From positions 1 through 34,869 of the forward strand of contig CAZFVR010000017.1 in the NCBI GenBank assembly GCA_964522215.1: a DNA stretch of 34,869 nucleotides, given 5' to 3'. The DNA is from CAG-390 sp964522215 (GTDB lineage Bacteria; Bacillota; Clostridia; Oscillospirales; CAG-272). Both the position numbers and the translations under genes were made by a program. The notes under the pieces were generated by a model, which was not told the origin of the DNA, ran no database searches, and was given only the letters and a program-made list of their open reading frames with translations. Numbering within the stretch: position 1 is the stretch's first letter; every line of letters begins with the position of its first letter. This document shows, one piece after another, positions 8,383-15,411 of the stretch.

Positions 8383-8544
8383 ATGTATCTGCTTATAAAG
8401 CCGGCATCGGGTGCGTGTGACTTTGGGTGCGGGTATTGTTTTTATTCGGATGAGATGTCCTGCCGTCATCGCGCCGTGCGCGGCATAATGAGCCGCGAGA
8501 CAGCCGTTCCTGCCACGCATGCGCAGACACTTTACGGGCTTTGA
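8383..8544 (+). pseudogene. N-terminal remnant of a radical-SAM (anaerobic sulfatase-maturase-like) protein
   Basis: The 53-codon frame begins MYLLIKPASGACDFGCGYCF. This is the characteristic start of anaerobic sulfatase-maturating enzyme-type radical-SAM proteins, with the [4Fe-4S] cysteines C12, C16 and C19 (CX3CX2C) followed by YSDE. A purine-rich AAAAGGTGAAGAGA precedes the ATG. Family members run to about 370-400 residues, but here similarity ends near residue 41 and a TGA stops translation at 8542-8544. No SPASM-type cysteine cluster follows. A small functional peptide is possible but less likely than a decayed gene. Confidence 0.7.
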
Positions 8545-8680
8545 GTACGCAGTACTGCGTTATCGGCAGAGTATGTTCCCTACATAGCTCCGCTTGGCGG
8601 CATCGAGGTTGTGGAATACGTGCTGACGGCCAAGCGGTGCAGATCCTTGCGGATATGATCCGCCGCAGCGGGTGAAATGA
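8545..8680. other. Non-coding remnant after the radical-SAM fragment
   Basis: No open frame of note continues here. Short stretches read like coding sequence in different frames, for example QAVQILADMIRRSG ending at a TGA near 8672. This suggests decayed gene debris, but I could not assign it to a family. Confidence 0.35.
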
Positions 8681-8728
8681 ATAAAAGCATAACGGACAGA
8701 TGCCACCAACTGTCCGTTATGCTTTTAT
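8681..8728. terminator. Strong bidirectional terminator, 19-bp perfect stem
   Basis: Positions 8681-8699 are the exact reverse complement of 8710-8728, with a 10-nt loop. The stem ends in AU-rich arms, so the RNA carries a GCUUUUAU tail in either direction. It sits between the radical-SAM remnant (plus) and the end of the ribbon-helix-helix gene (minus). Confidence 0.85.
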
Positions 8729-8754
8729 ATACGTTTTTCGAGCTTTTTTAGATC

Positions 8755-9000
8755 TTATTTTTCTTCCGCCTTTTCGGTCAGCTTTTCGGCGGGCGGGTCG
8801 AGCTCAAATTGCGAAAGATCCACGGCGGCAAGCTTATCCGGGGTTATCTTGCCCTTGGTACGCTCAAAATACTGAATGTTTCCGCGAAGCATAAATAAAA
8901 ACTGGTTGTTGGGTGTTCTTCCCTCGGCGGCGCTTATGTATAGCAGCTTGCGGGCAAGCTCCTCGGACATCCTGACCTCAGCTTTATATGATTTTTTCAT
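8755..9000 (-). CDS. Ribbon-helix-helix (Arc-like) DNA-binding protein
   Basis: An 81-residue protein. Residues 5-48 fit a ribbon-helix-helix fold: a short basic strand (SYKAEVRMS), helix (EELARKLLYISAAEG), the turn RTPNN, and helix (QFLFMLRGNIQYFERTKGKI). The C-terminal tail is acidic and lysine-rich. AGAGGAG is well placed before the ATG at 9000. It is the last gene of the minus-strand group alr-lipoprotein-RHH, 83 bp after the lipoprotein gene. In Bacillus, alr is followed by the RHH antitoxin EndoAI and the MazF-type toxin EndoA. Here no toxin follows, so a stand-alone regulator is the safer call. No operator is identified. Confidence 0.7.
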   Translation of the reverse strand: MKKSYKAEVRMSEELARKLLYISAAEGRTPNNQFLFMLRGNIQYFERTKGKITPDKLAAVDLSQFELDPPAEKLTEKAEEK

Positions 9001-9083
9001 TTTGATCTGTTCTCCTCTTTTATGTATGAGTATATCAGCCGACCGTAAAACTACGTTTTACTATCGGGGATCGCGCGGCGGGG

Positions 9084-10493
9084 TCACTCAAGCCGTGCCT
9101 TGAATATTTGGATGGCTGTTTTTGCGGCTTCCGCTTGTTTTGCGTATGTCGGGTCGGATATCACGCTTCCAAGCGTATGACCGGTCATTATGCCGTCACA
9201 CACCATCCCAGCCAGGTCGCCCCAGCCGTAGATGTATGCCGCATCAAAGGCGCGGCTCTCAAATATAAGTCTTGCAAGGTCGACAGAGGTATCGGAGGCG
9301 TTTTTTGATACCGATTCAAAATATTCGTTTGCGCGGCTGTAGGATGCGTCGAATATTGCTGTACTTATGTCGGCTGTCCGACGACCGTTGGGTATACCGC
9401 GCGGCACTGCCCAGCCCAGCGTGCCCACGGTATCGGCAAGACAGCGATAATCCGCCGTTTCATTCAGCTTGGGTAGCGGAAGCGAGCAGTCACTCTCGGT
9501 ATCGCCGCGGAATCTTGTTATCTCAAATACCGCCGCGCCGTCTGTCTCCGATGCCTCATAGATGTTGGCTACTTGGCCGTAAACATACGCAAAAGCCGGT
9601 TCGCGTGCGGCATCCGCTCCGATATCCGAGCTGAGATCAAATACACTGCCGCTAAGCGCGGTGAACAGCGCATCTATCGCGCCCTCTGTATCGTCGTCGC
9701 CGATCGTCAGCACTGTGTCGCAGGAGGTGGAGGAAACTATAAGCTCGCTGTCTGCTATTACGCGCAAAAATCGCTCAAGTGTCAGCTCGCCGGCAAGTGT
9801 TGCCTCGCGTATATCCGCGCCGAATATGGCGTATATCTCGTTTGAAAGTGCCGCGGTAAGATTGCACCGCAGAGTGTAGACAGCAGAGATCGAGGAGGGC
9901 GAGATATCTCCAAAGGCAATATAGTATTTTCCGTCTACCGCCAAGCTCTCGGCGGCTACCCGCGACAGTCCATTGCCGGATGGGGAGAGACCTATCCCCG
10001 CCAGATCCTCAAGATGACCGCCGCGCCAAAGCACCGAAAGGTCGGAAAGCGGCAGGCTCATGGCATCGCATATAGCCTCTCCGCTCTGCTCGGCGCGTTC
10101 CACGGCGGCGGTGGGGGCGGTAACGGAGCTGATTTTTATCTTAGCCCCCACCAAAAGTCGGATCGATTCCGGACGGTCATCGCCATCGGCGGCAAGGGTA
10201 TCACGTGCGCCGGATCGTTCAAGAACGGTAAAGGTGTAGCCATCGTATGAGCCGAGCGCCGTATCCTCGGGTGGTGTGAATATTATCTTTGGCGGTGGCT
10301 CTTCTGTCCCCGGGGGACTGTCTGTCTGCGCCGGATCGTTTTCTGTGGTCAACGAGTGACGCGAGTCGTCACCGCCCGCCGGTACACTGCTGCACCCCGA
10401 AAGCAATACCGCAAGCGCGGTGATTATCAGCAGTGCGGCGGTCATCAACGCCGACGGCGGGACTATTCTGTTTTTGATCTTTGACCTGCTCAT
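9084..10493 (-). CDS. Lipoprotein, possibly a diverged extracellular solute-binding protein
   Basis: A 469-residue lipoprotein. It has a basic N-terminus, a hydrophobic segment and the lipobox LLSGC with the lipidated Cys at 34. A Pro/Glu/Thr-rich spacer runs to about residue 75. The body contains GSYDGYTFTVLERSG near residue 83, YYIAFGDISPSS, and later segments with ELTLERFLRVIADSE and a GWAVPRGIPNG motif. This layout resembles the diverged family-1 solute-binding lipoproteins common in Clostridia. No permease or ATPase gene is nearby, so transport is unproven. The ATG at 10493 is preceded by AAGGA at good spacing. It lies 58 bp after alr on the same strand and is probably co-transcribed with it. 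Confidence 0.65.
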   Translation of the reverse strand: MSRSKIKNRIVPPSALMTAALLIITALAVLLSGCSSVPAGGDDSRHSLTTENDPAQTDSPPGTEEPPPKIIFTPPEDTALGSYDGYTFTVLERSGARDTLAADGDDRPESIRLLVGAKIKISSVTAPTAAVERAEQSGEAICDAMSLPLSDLSVLWRGGHLEDLAGIGLSPSGNGLSRVAAESLAVDGKYYIAFGDISPSSISAVYTLRCNLTAALSNEIYAIFGADIREATLAGELTLERFLRVIADSELIVSSTSCDTVLTIGDDDTEGAIDALFTALSGSVFDLSSDIGADAAREPAFAYVYGQVANIYEASETDGAAVFEITRFRGDTESDCSLPLPKLNETADYRCLADTVGTLGWAVPRGIPNGRRTADISTAIFDASYSRANEYFESVSKNASDTSVDLARLIFESRAFDAAYIYGWGDLAGMVCDGIMTGHTLGSVISDPTYAKQAEAAKTAIQIFKARLE

Positions 10494-10551
10494 CGGTGTC
10501 TTCCTTATTCTTATTGTTATATGTTATATGGCTCGGTGGGATCGAATTGCT

Positions 10552-11760
10552 TTATCCCCCGTATATCACGCGGGGGACGCGTGCAGAGATCAGGCACAGG
10601 CATTCATAGCTTATCGTTCCCGCAAGCGCGGCCAGTGCCTCGAGCTGGCCCGGTGCGCCTATAAGCACCACAGTGTCCCCTGCGCGCGCGGGAGTTGCGC
10701 CAAGATCCAGCATGCATTGATCCATGCATATACGCCCCACAACGCGGCCGTGACCAAGCGGCGGGTCGCCGGGTGCGCTGCCCTTGCCGTATATTACAAC
10801 ATCCGCACCCGAATACGCGCGTATAAAGCCATCGGCGTAGCCAATGGGGATGGTAGCTATCCTGCGATCCCGATCGGCAACAAAGCTTCCGCCGTAGCTT
10901 AGTGCCTCACCTGCGCGAAGCGTGTGTACCTGCGATATCTGAGCGCAAAGCCGCATTACAGGGCGCAGTGGGAGGTCAAATATCTCGGATGGCTCGGCAC
11001 CGTACAGTAGCACACCAAGCCTGCAAAGATCCATATGATATTCGGGAAAGCGCAGTGTGGCTGCGCTGTTGCAGATGTGCGCCAGTGGGAGCGCCGCGCC
11101 AAGCTCGCGCGCGCGGTTTAGGAGTGATAAGTATCTTTCGGCCTGCTGACGAGTTCTTGCCTCACCGTCCGACTCATCGGCGCGAGCAAAGTGAGTAAAC
11201 GCGCCCTCTGCCTTGATCCCCGGCAGTGCCGCCGCCTCGGCAACCTCCGCCGCCGAGCGTTCTATCTCCTCGTTGCTGTGCGCGGGAAAGCCCAAGCGGT
11301 TCATGCCTGTGTCAAATTTCATATGCACGCGCAGGGCACGCCTGCTATCCCCGAGTGCCGCCGAAAGCTCACGCGCGTAATCAAGCGAAAAAACGGTCTG
11401 TATTATCGAACAGCGGGAAAGCGTTACCGCCTCATCGGCGGGGGTGTAGCCGAGGATAAGTATATCGGCATCCGAATTGTGTGAGCGGCAGACCTGCCGC
11501 ACGGCCAAAGCCTCCTCAATGCTCGATACCGCAAAAAAGTCACAGCCCTCGGATATCAGCGCATCCACGCAGGCATCAATGCCGTGACCGTAGGCATCCG
11601 CCTTAACAACACACATCGGGCGGCAGGCGGGGGAGTGATCCTTAATGATTTTTGCAAGCGTGCGGTAGTTTTGGCGCAACGCGCCAAGGTCTATTTCCGC
11701 CCAGATCTTGTGGGTGGTAAGATCCGGCAGGGAGGAATAAAGCTTATATGAGTGAGTCAC
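10552..11760 (-). CDS. alr: Alanine racemase
   Basis: A 402-residue PLP enzyme that interconverts L- and D-alanine for peptidoglycan precursor synthesis. In spore formers it can also modulate alanine-triggered germination. The PLP-binding Lys is K53 in VVKADAYGHG. The second catalytic base is the Tyr at about 289 in ALSYGGSF. The motifs IPIGYADGF and GRICMDQCMLD are as in the family. Length is slightly above the usual 370-390. AAAGGATG precedes the ATG at 11760. It heads the minus-strand group with the lipoprotein and RHH genes. I could not pick a convincing promoter in the AT-rich region upstream. Confidence 0.95.
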   Translation of the reverse strand: MTHSYKLYSSLPDLTTHKIWAEIDLGALRQNYRTLAKIIKDHSPACRPMCVVKADAYGHGIDACVDALISEGCDFFAVSSIEEALAVRQVCRSHNSDADILILGYTPADEAVTLSRCSIIQTVFSLDYARELSAALGDSRRALRVHMKFDTGMNRLGFPAHSNEEIERSAAEVAEAAALPGIKAEGAFTHFARADESDGEARTRQQAERYLSLLNRARELGAALPLAHICNSAATLRFPEYHMDLCRLGVLLYGAEPSEIFDLPLRPVMRLCAQISQVHTLRAGEALSYGGSFVADRDRRIATIPIGYADGFIRAYSGADVVIYGKGSAPGDPPLGHGRVVGRICMDQCMLDLGATPARAGDTVVLIGAPGQLEALAALAGTISYECLCLISARVPRVIYGG

Positions 11761-11897
11761 CGTATCATCCTTTCGATATTTGGTGTGCTTTTTAATTCTC
11801 TACAATTACATAAATTCAAATAAATACAAATGGATACATTTATATGCCAAATAAAGATCGGGCGTGTTGTCTATAATGGAAATATATAGAATAAAAC

Positions 11898-11926
11898 TTG
11901 CAATGATCTTGAATTGAGAGTATAAT
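11898..11926 (+). promoter_or_regulatory. Sigma-A-type promoter for the lipoprotein-hydrolase pair
   Basis: TTGCAA (11898-11903), a 17-bp spacer and TATAAT (11921-11926). The predicted start is near 11933, giving a leader of about 180 nt. A TATAAT also occurs at 11872 but lacks a -35 partner. Confidence 0.6.
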
Positions 11927-11932
11927 ATGCGG

Positions 11933-11967
11933 CGGTTTGTTGATCAGATGTGGATCGCACCAAACCG
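11933..11967 (+). other. Leader hairpin in the alr/lipoprotein intergenic region
   Basis: CGGTTTG (11933-11939) pairs with CAAACCG (11961-11967) right at the predicted 5' end of the plus-strand transcript. The rest of the 352-bp intergenic stretch 11761-12112 is AT-rich and holds no gene I can support. The role of the hairpin is unknown. RNA 5'-end stabilisation is one possibility. Confidence 0.35.
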
Positions 11968-12112
11968 GCCCTCCGATAAATATTATATCATATTTTCAGC
12001 CGCTTTGCAATATTATCTATCAGATGTGTGCATCCGAATTTAAAAAAGATGCCCGCAGATCCAAATATCATGTACATGTATGAGTAGATAGGCGTACAGG
12101 GCGGAGGTGCTG

Positions 12113-12661
12113 ATGAAAAAGCGGGTGGTGGCGTATCCGGGGGCGGCGGCGCGTATTTTTGCTGTCGTCATGATCACCATATGCATCGCCGGGTGCAAAG
12201 GCGCGGACGGCACAGTGGCAGATCCCCTTGCATACCGCGGCACGGGCTTTTTCGCCGAGGTGCATGGTAAGCTCTGCGGCGTTGAGTTTGCGGCCCTCAT
12301 ATCCGCCGATGCGGGAGAGGAAGACGCGCGCCGTATGCGCGTAGAGTACACAGCCCCGCAAAGTGTATCGGGGCTGTATATCGAGCAGTCGGGAGGGGCA
12401 GTCACTGTTGGGTACGGTGAGCTGTCTCTGCCGGGAGATGATATGGCGGCAATGCTCACACCGTGCAGAATGCTCCTGCCGGGGGATGATGCTTGCATCC
12501 TGTCTGTCACCGCCGAAAAACAGGACGGCGGGGATGTGACGGTGATCGCACTCTCTGATGGCGGCAGGATAGTGCTGGATTCGGCGTGCGAGTTCCCAAA
12601 ATGCATATTTCGCGAAAAAGACGAGCTTTATATTGATTGGTTCGAGCCGCTTCGCGGCTGA
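12113..12661 (+). CDS. Hypothetical lipoprotein
   Basis: A 182-residue protein of unknown function. The signal peptide MKKRVVAYPG with a hydrophobic core ends at the lipobox CIAGC, placing the lipidated Cys at 28. The remaining 150 residues are predicted beta-rich with several Gly/Asp turns (SLPGDDMAAM, LLPGDDACIL). No family motif is recognised. The ATG at 12113 is preceded by CGGAGG at 5 nt spacing. The in-frame GTG at 12107 overlaps this ribosome site and is less likely. The SleB-like hydrolase gene starts 53 bp downstream on the same strand, so the pair probably forms one transcript. A link to cell-envelope work is inferred from that neighbour only. Confidence 0.7.
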   Translation: MKKRVVAYPGAAARIFAVVMITICIAGCKGADGTVADPLAYRGTGFFAEVHGKLCGVEFAALISADAGEEDARRMRVEYTAPQSVSGLYIEQSGGAVTVGYGELSLPGDDMAAMLTPCRMLLPGDDACILSVTAEKQDGGDVTVIALSDGGRIVLDSACEFPKCIFREKDELYIDWFEPLRG

Positions 12662-12714
12662 TATAAAGTATAATAGATCAATAATCAATAAAATGAAAGG
12701 CAAGGTAAGCTCAA

Positions 12715-13824
12715 TTGAAAAGGACACTTGCAGCGGCTGTGATATCGGCTGTGCTGTCGATAATCATAACGGCAGTCGGCGTATCATCGACATCAATAGG
12801 AAACGACCTGCCCGCCGACGGCGGCGCGGCGGAGGTAGTGACGGAGGACAGCGGAGAGGATCGACAATGCCTCACCGATGATCCCGCCCTGACAACAAAT
12901 GGTGATGGTTCACTGTCCGGTGATACGGAGGTGGAGACCGGATCTCTGCTCGATATCGAGACAGAAAAATCTCTGCCCGATACATCAGCCGAGGAAGAGC
13001 CGAGCATTGAGACGATCGGTACCCCTGACACTCAAAAAACGCCACCTGCGCTCCCCCAATACCCGGACGGTGCAGAACCGCTCTCGCTGACCGTGGGTGA
13101 TATCGACCTTCCGCAGGGTTTTGCGGCGGTGATGGGCGGCATTGCGTATGCGCCCGCCACCGAGTTGTGCGGATTTTTGGCGGATACCGAGGTGATAGGC
13201 AGCTTTGATGATGACGACACCTACAGGGTCTGCGGTGACGGCGTTGATATCACCGCGGTGATCGGTGAGGCATACATCACATCTTTGGGTCGCGTGCTCT
13301 GGTGTGGTCGCGGCGGCGAGGTGATACGCCTTGATGATGGTGTTGTGATACTGCCCATCGAGCCGATATGTCGCGCCTTGGGGCTTGAATATGAGATAGA
13401 GGACGGTCACTGTGTGATAAGCGGCAAGGCCGATGCCAAGTCTGCCGATGACGTGTATGATGCCGAAAGCCTTTACTGGCTCTCGCGTATCATTTCCGCC
13501 GAGTCGCGCGGAGAGCCGTTTGAGGGACAGATAGCAGTTGGCTGTGTGGTGCTCAACCGCCTGCAGCAGCTTGATTACCTTAACAGCGTGTACGAGGTCA
13601 TATTTGACCGCAGGTACGGCATTCAATTCTCCCCCGCGTACAGCGGCAGTGTTTACAACGAGCCTACCGAGTCCTCGGTTCGTGCCGCCAAGGTCTGCCT
13701 TGAGGGGTATTCGATATCCGACAGTATAATATATTTTATCAACAGTGCGGATATCCTGCCCGAGTGGATGAGCGTTGGGTGCAGGTTTATTGTGACTATC
13801 GGTCACCATGATTTTTACGCCTGA
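12715..13824 (+). CDS. Secreted SleB/CwlJ-type cell-wall hydrolase with copper-amine-oxidase-N-like domain
   Basis: A 369-residue exported protein. An N-terminal hydrophobic signal or anchor segment (about 1-25) is followed by a low-complexity acidic Ser/Thr/Glu spacer to about residue 115. A segment resembling the copper amine oxidase N-terminal fold follows (about 120-235; LSLTVGDIDLPQGF to ALGLEYEIEDGHCVISG), which often acts as a wall-binding module. The hydrolase_2 domain then runs from about 250, with LSRIISAESRGE holding the predicted catalytic Glu (E263), then GQIAVGCVVLNR and the YFIN and FYA motifs. Such enzymes cleave spore cortex or vegetative peptidoglycan. The start is a TTG at 12715 with AAGGT 8 nt upstream. 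The nearby ATG at 12693 is out of frame. Confidence 0.85.
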   Translation: MKRTLAAAVISAVLSIIITAVGVSSTSIGNDLPADGGAAEVVTEDSGEDRQCLTDDPALTTNGDGSLSGDTEVETGSLLDIETEKSLPDTSAEEEPSIETIGTPDTQKTPPALPQYPDGAEPLSLTVGDIDLPQGFAAVMGGIAYAPATELCGFLADTEVIGSFDDDDTYRVCGDGVDITAVIGEAYITSLGRVLWCGRGGEVIRLDDGVVILPIEPICRALGLEYEIEDGHCVISGKADAKSADDVYDAESLYWLSRIISAESRGEPFEGQIAVGCVVLNRLQQLDYLNSVYEVIFDRRYGIQFSPAYSGSVYNEPTESSVRAAKVCLEGYSISDSIIYFINSADILPEWMSVGCRFIVTIGHHDFYA

Positions 13825-13891
13825 TGTCGATCGGCGACGAGCGATATCATACTCTACATCAAATTAATAATATAATAAGCAGAAATACCGA

Positions 13892-13921
13892 CCGGGTCGC
13901 CGCAAGCTTGCGGCGACCCGG
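13892..13921. terminator. 30-bp loop-less palindrome between convergent hydrolase and purA genes
   Basis: Positions 13892-13906 are the exact reverse complement of 13907-13921, with an AAGCTT centre. It lies between two convergent genes and probably ends both transcripts. It is followed by CGTGTTATTTATG on the plus strand and TCGGTATTTCTG on the minus strand, so U-tracts are weak on both sides. Confidence 0.65.
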
Positions 13922-13951
13922 CGTGTTATTTATGCTTGTGTGAATATTTGG

Positions 13952-15226
13952 TCAGTCTATCGTCAGATATTCATCCCGACCCGCACCAACGGATACATAT
14001 TTGATGTGCGCCCCCGTCAGCTCTTCGATGCGGGATATATAATCGCGTGCGGCTGCGGGCAGCTCGCTCGGGCGGCGGCAGGAGGAGATATCGCACTTCC
14101 AGCCGGGCATATATTCATATATTGGTCGAGCCGCATCAAGTGCCGTGCCGTTGGGGAAATGCTCGGTCACACTGCCGTTTATCTCGTATGCCGTGCATAT
14201 CGGTATGCGATCAAGTATCGAGAGCACGTCAAGCTTTGTCAGCGCGATCTCATCAGCCCCCTGAAGCATTATGCCGTAGCGTGATGCGACTGCATCAAAG
14301 CCGCCAACGCGGCGCGGGCGACCTGTGGCGGCGCCGTATTCGTTGCCGGCGCGGCGCAGAGTCTCCCCCTCCTCACCAAACAGCTCGCAGGTAAAAGGAC
14401 CTGCACCCACGCAGGTGGAATAAGCCTTCATAATGCCTATAACGCGGTCAAGCTTGTGCGCGGGGATGCCCGCTCCTATCGGTGCATATGCCGCTATGGT
14501 AGAGGAGGATGAGGTATAGGGGAATATACCAAAATCAATATCGCGCAAAGCGCCCAGCTGTGCCTCAAACATTATCGACTTGCCGTCCCTTGATGCGCGG
14601 TCCAGATAAACGGTCGTATCGGTGATGTGATCAACAAAGGGGGCGGCATATCTCATCAGCCAATCATACACCTCATCGGCGGACACAGCCTCAGCGCCGT
14701 AGCCGTTGTGTAATGTGAGGTTCTTCCATTCGCAAAGCCCGCGCAGTTTTTGGCGCAGTGAGGCAGGGTCAAGCAGATCTCCCATCCGCACCGTTTTCTT
14801 CATATACTTATCGCCGTATACCGGACCTATACCGCGGCGTGTCGAGCCGAACCCTGCCGCCCCCAAACGTTCCTCCTCCAAAATATCAAGCTGCTTGTGG
14901 TAGGGCAGGCATATCGTTGCGCGGTCGCTGATCTTAAGGTTGTGTGGAGTTATCTCAATGCCCGCCTCGCGCAGACGACCCACCTCACCGAAAAGATGCT
15001 CGGCATCTATCACCATGCCGTTGCCCATAACGTTTACCGTCTCCGGGCGAAGTATGCCGGACGGCAAAAGATTTAAAATAAACTTTCCCCGCTCGTTTAC
15101 CACGGTGTGTCCCGCATTGTTGCCGCCTTGATAGCGCACAACAATGTCATAGTCGGAGGAGAGCAGATCGACCATGCGCCCCTTGCCCTCGTCTCCCCAG
15201 TTGATCCCTACGATCGCTGTTAGCAT
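13952..15226 (-). CDS. purA: Adenylosuccinate synthetase
   Basis: A 424-residue cytoplasmic enzyme that joins IMP and aspartate using GTP, the first committed step from IMP to AMP. The N-terminal GTP-binding loop reads NWGDEGKGRMVD, followed by RYQGGNNAGHTVV. STRRGIGPVYGDKYM is the conserved IMP-site segment. The stretch GPFTCELFGEEGETLR and the C-terminal LTKLDVLS complete the family pattern. Length is standard. The ATG at 15226 is preceded by CCGGAGGG. The leader carries two hairpins. It lies downstream of the M18 aminopeptidase gene on the same strand but has its own candidate promoter at 15317-15346. Confidence 0.96.
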   Translation of the reverse strand: MLTAIVGINWGDEGKGRMVDLLSSDYDIVVRYQGGNNAGHTVVNERGKFILNLLPSGILRPETVNVMGNGMVIDAEHLFGEVGRLREAGIEITPHNLKISDRATICLPYHKQLDILEEERLGAAGFGSTRRGIGPVYGDKYMKKTVRMGDLLDPASLRQKLRGLCEWKNLTLHNGYGAEAVSADEVYDWLMRYAAPFVDHITDTTVYLDRASRDGKSIMFEAQLGALRDIDFGIFPYTSSSSTIAAYAPIGAGIPAHKLDRVIGIMKAYSTCVGAGPFTCELFGEEGETLRRAGNEYGAATGRPRRVGGFDAVASRYGIMLQGADEIALTKLDVLSILDRIPICTAYEINGSVTEHFPNGTALDAARPIYEYMPGWKCDISSCRRPSELPAAARDYISRIEELTGAHIKYVSVGAGRDEYLTID

Positions 15227-15247
15227 TTTTGTACCCTCCGGATGTGT

Positions 15248-15306
15248 ACTTTTTCATAAAAAGTGTAAGGCCGCAGTGTCGGGGTCTTACCTGACAACTG
15301 CGGCCT
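15248..15306 (-). promoter_or_regulatory. Tandem hairpins in the purA leader (terminator or attenuator)
   Basis: On the minus strand, a GC-rich stem (15306-15268, 12-13 bp with one bulge and a 12-nt loop) is followed by TTACACTTTTT. The T-run is itself the left arm of a second perfect hairpin, ACTTTTT-ATG-AAAAAGT (15264-15248). The structure may terminate the upstream M18 transcript, attenuate purA, or both. No known purine riboswitch core is recognised. Confidence 0.5.
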
Positions 15307-15316
15307 CAAAAAACAC

Positions 15317-15346
15317 ATTATATTTTAGCACAAATCAGCGTGTTAT
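15317..15346 (-). promoter_or_regulatory. Candidate purA promoter
   Basis: On the minus strand a perfect TATAAT (15322-15317) is present. The best -35 is ATAACA (15346-15341) at 18 bp spacing. The predicted start near 15310 would place the hairpins at 15248-15306 at the very 5' end of the transcript. Confidence 0.45.
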
Positions 15347-15411
15347 GCAATAGATGATCGCATCTTTTCGACAGTTTCTGCAATTTTCTTGCATTTTCTT
15401 GCAAAACGGCG

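Noticed and set aside
8197..8520. N-terminal extension of the U32 peptidase frame
   Set aside because: The extension runs across the promoter at 8237-8265 and overlaps the divergent radical-SAM remnant. Its residues do not resemble the U32 N-terminus, which begins at RPELLSPAGD.
11872..11877. A TATAAT box upstream of the lipoprotein gene
   Set aside because: No acceptable -35 element lies 16-18 bp upstream. The box at 11921 has a proper TTGCAA partner.
15375..15405. Short direct repeat TTTTCTTGCA near the M18 stop codon
   Set aside because: Only two copies of about 10 bp in T-rich sequence. There is no array and no associated genes, so it is not a CRISPR or attachment site.
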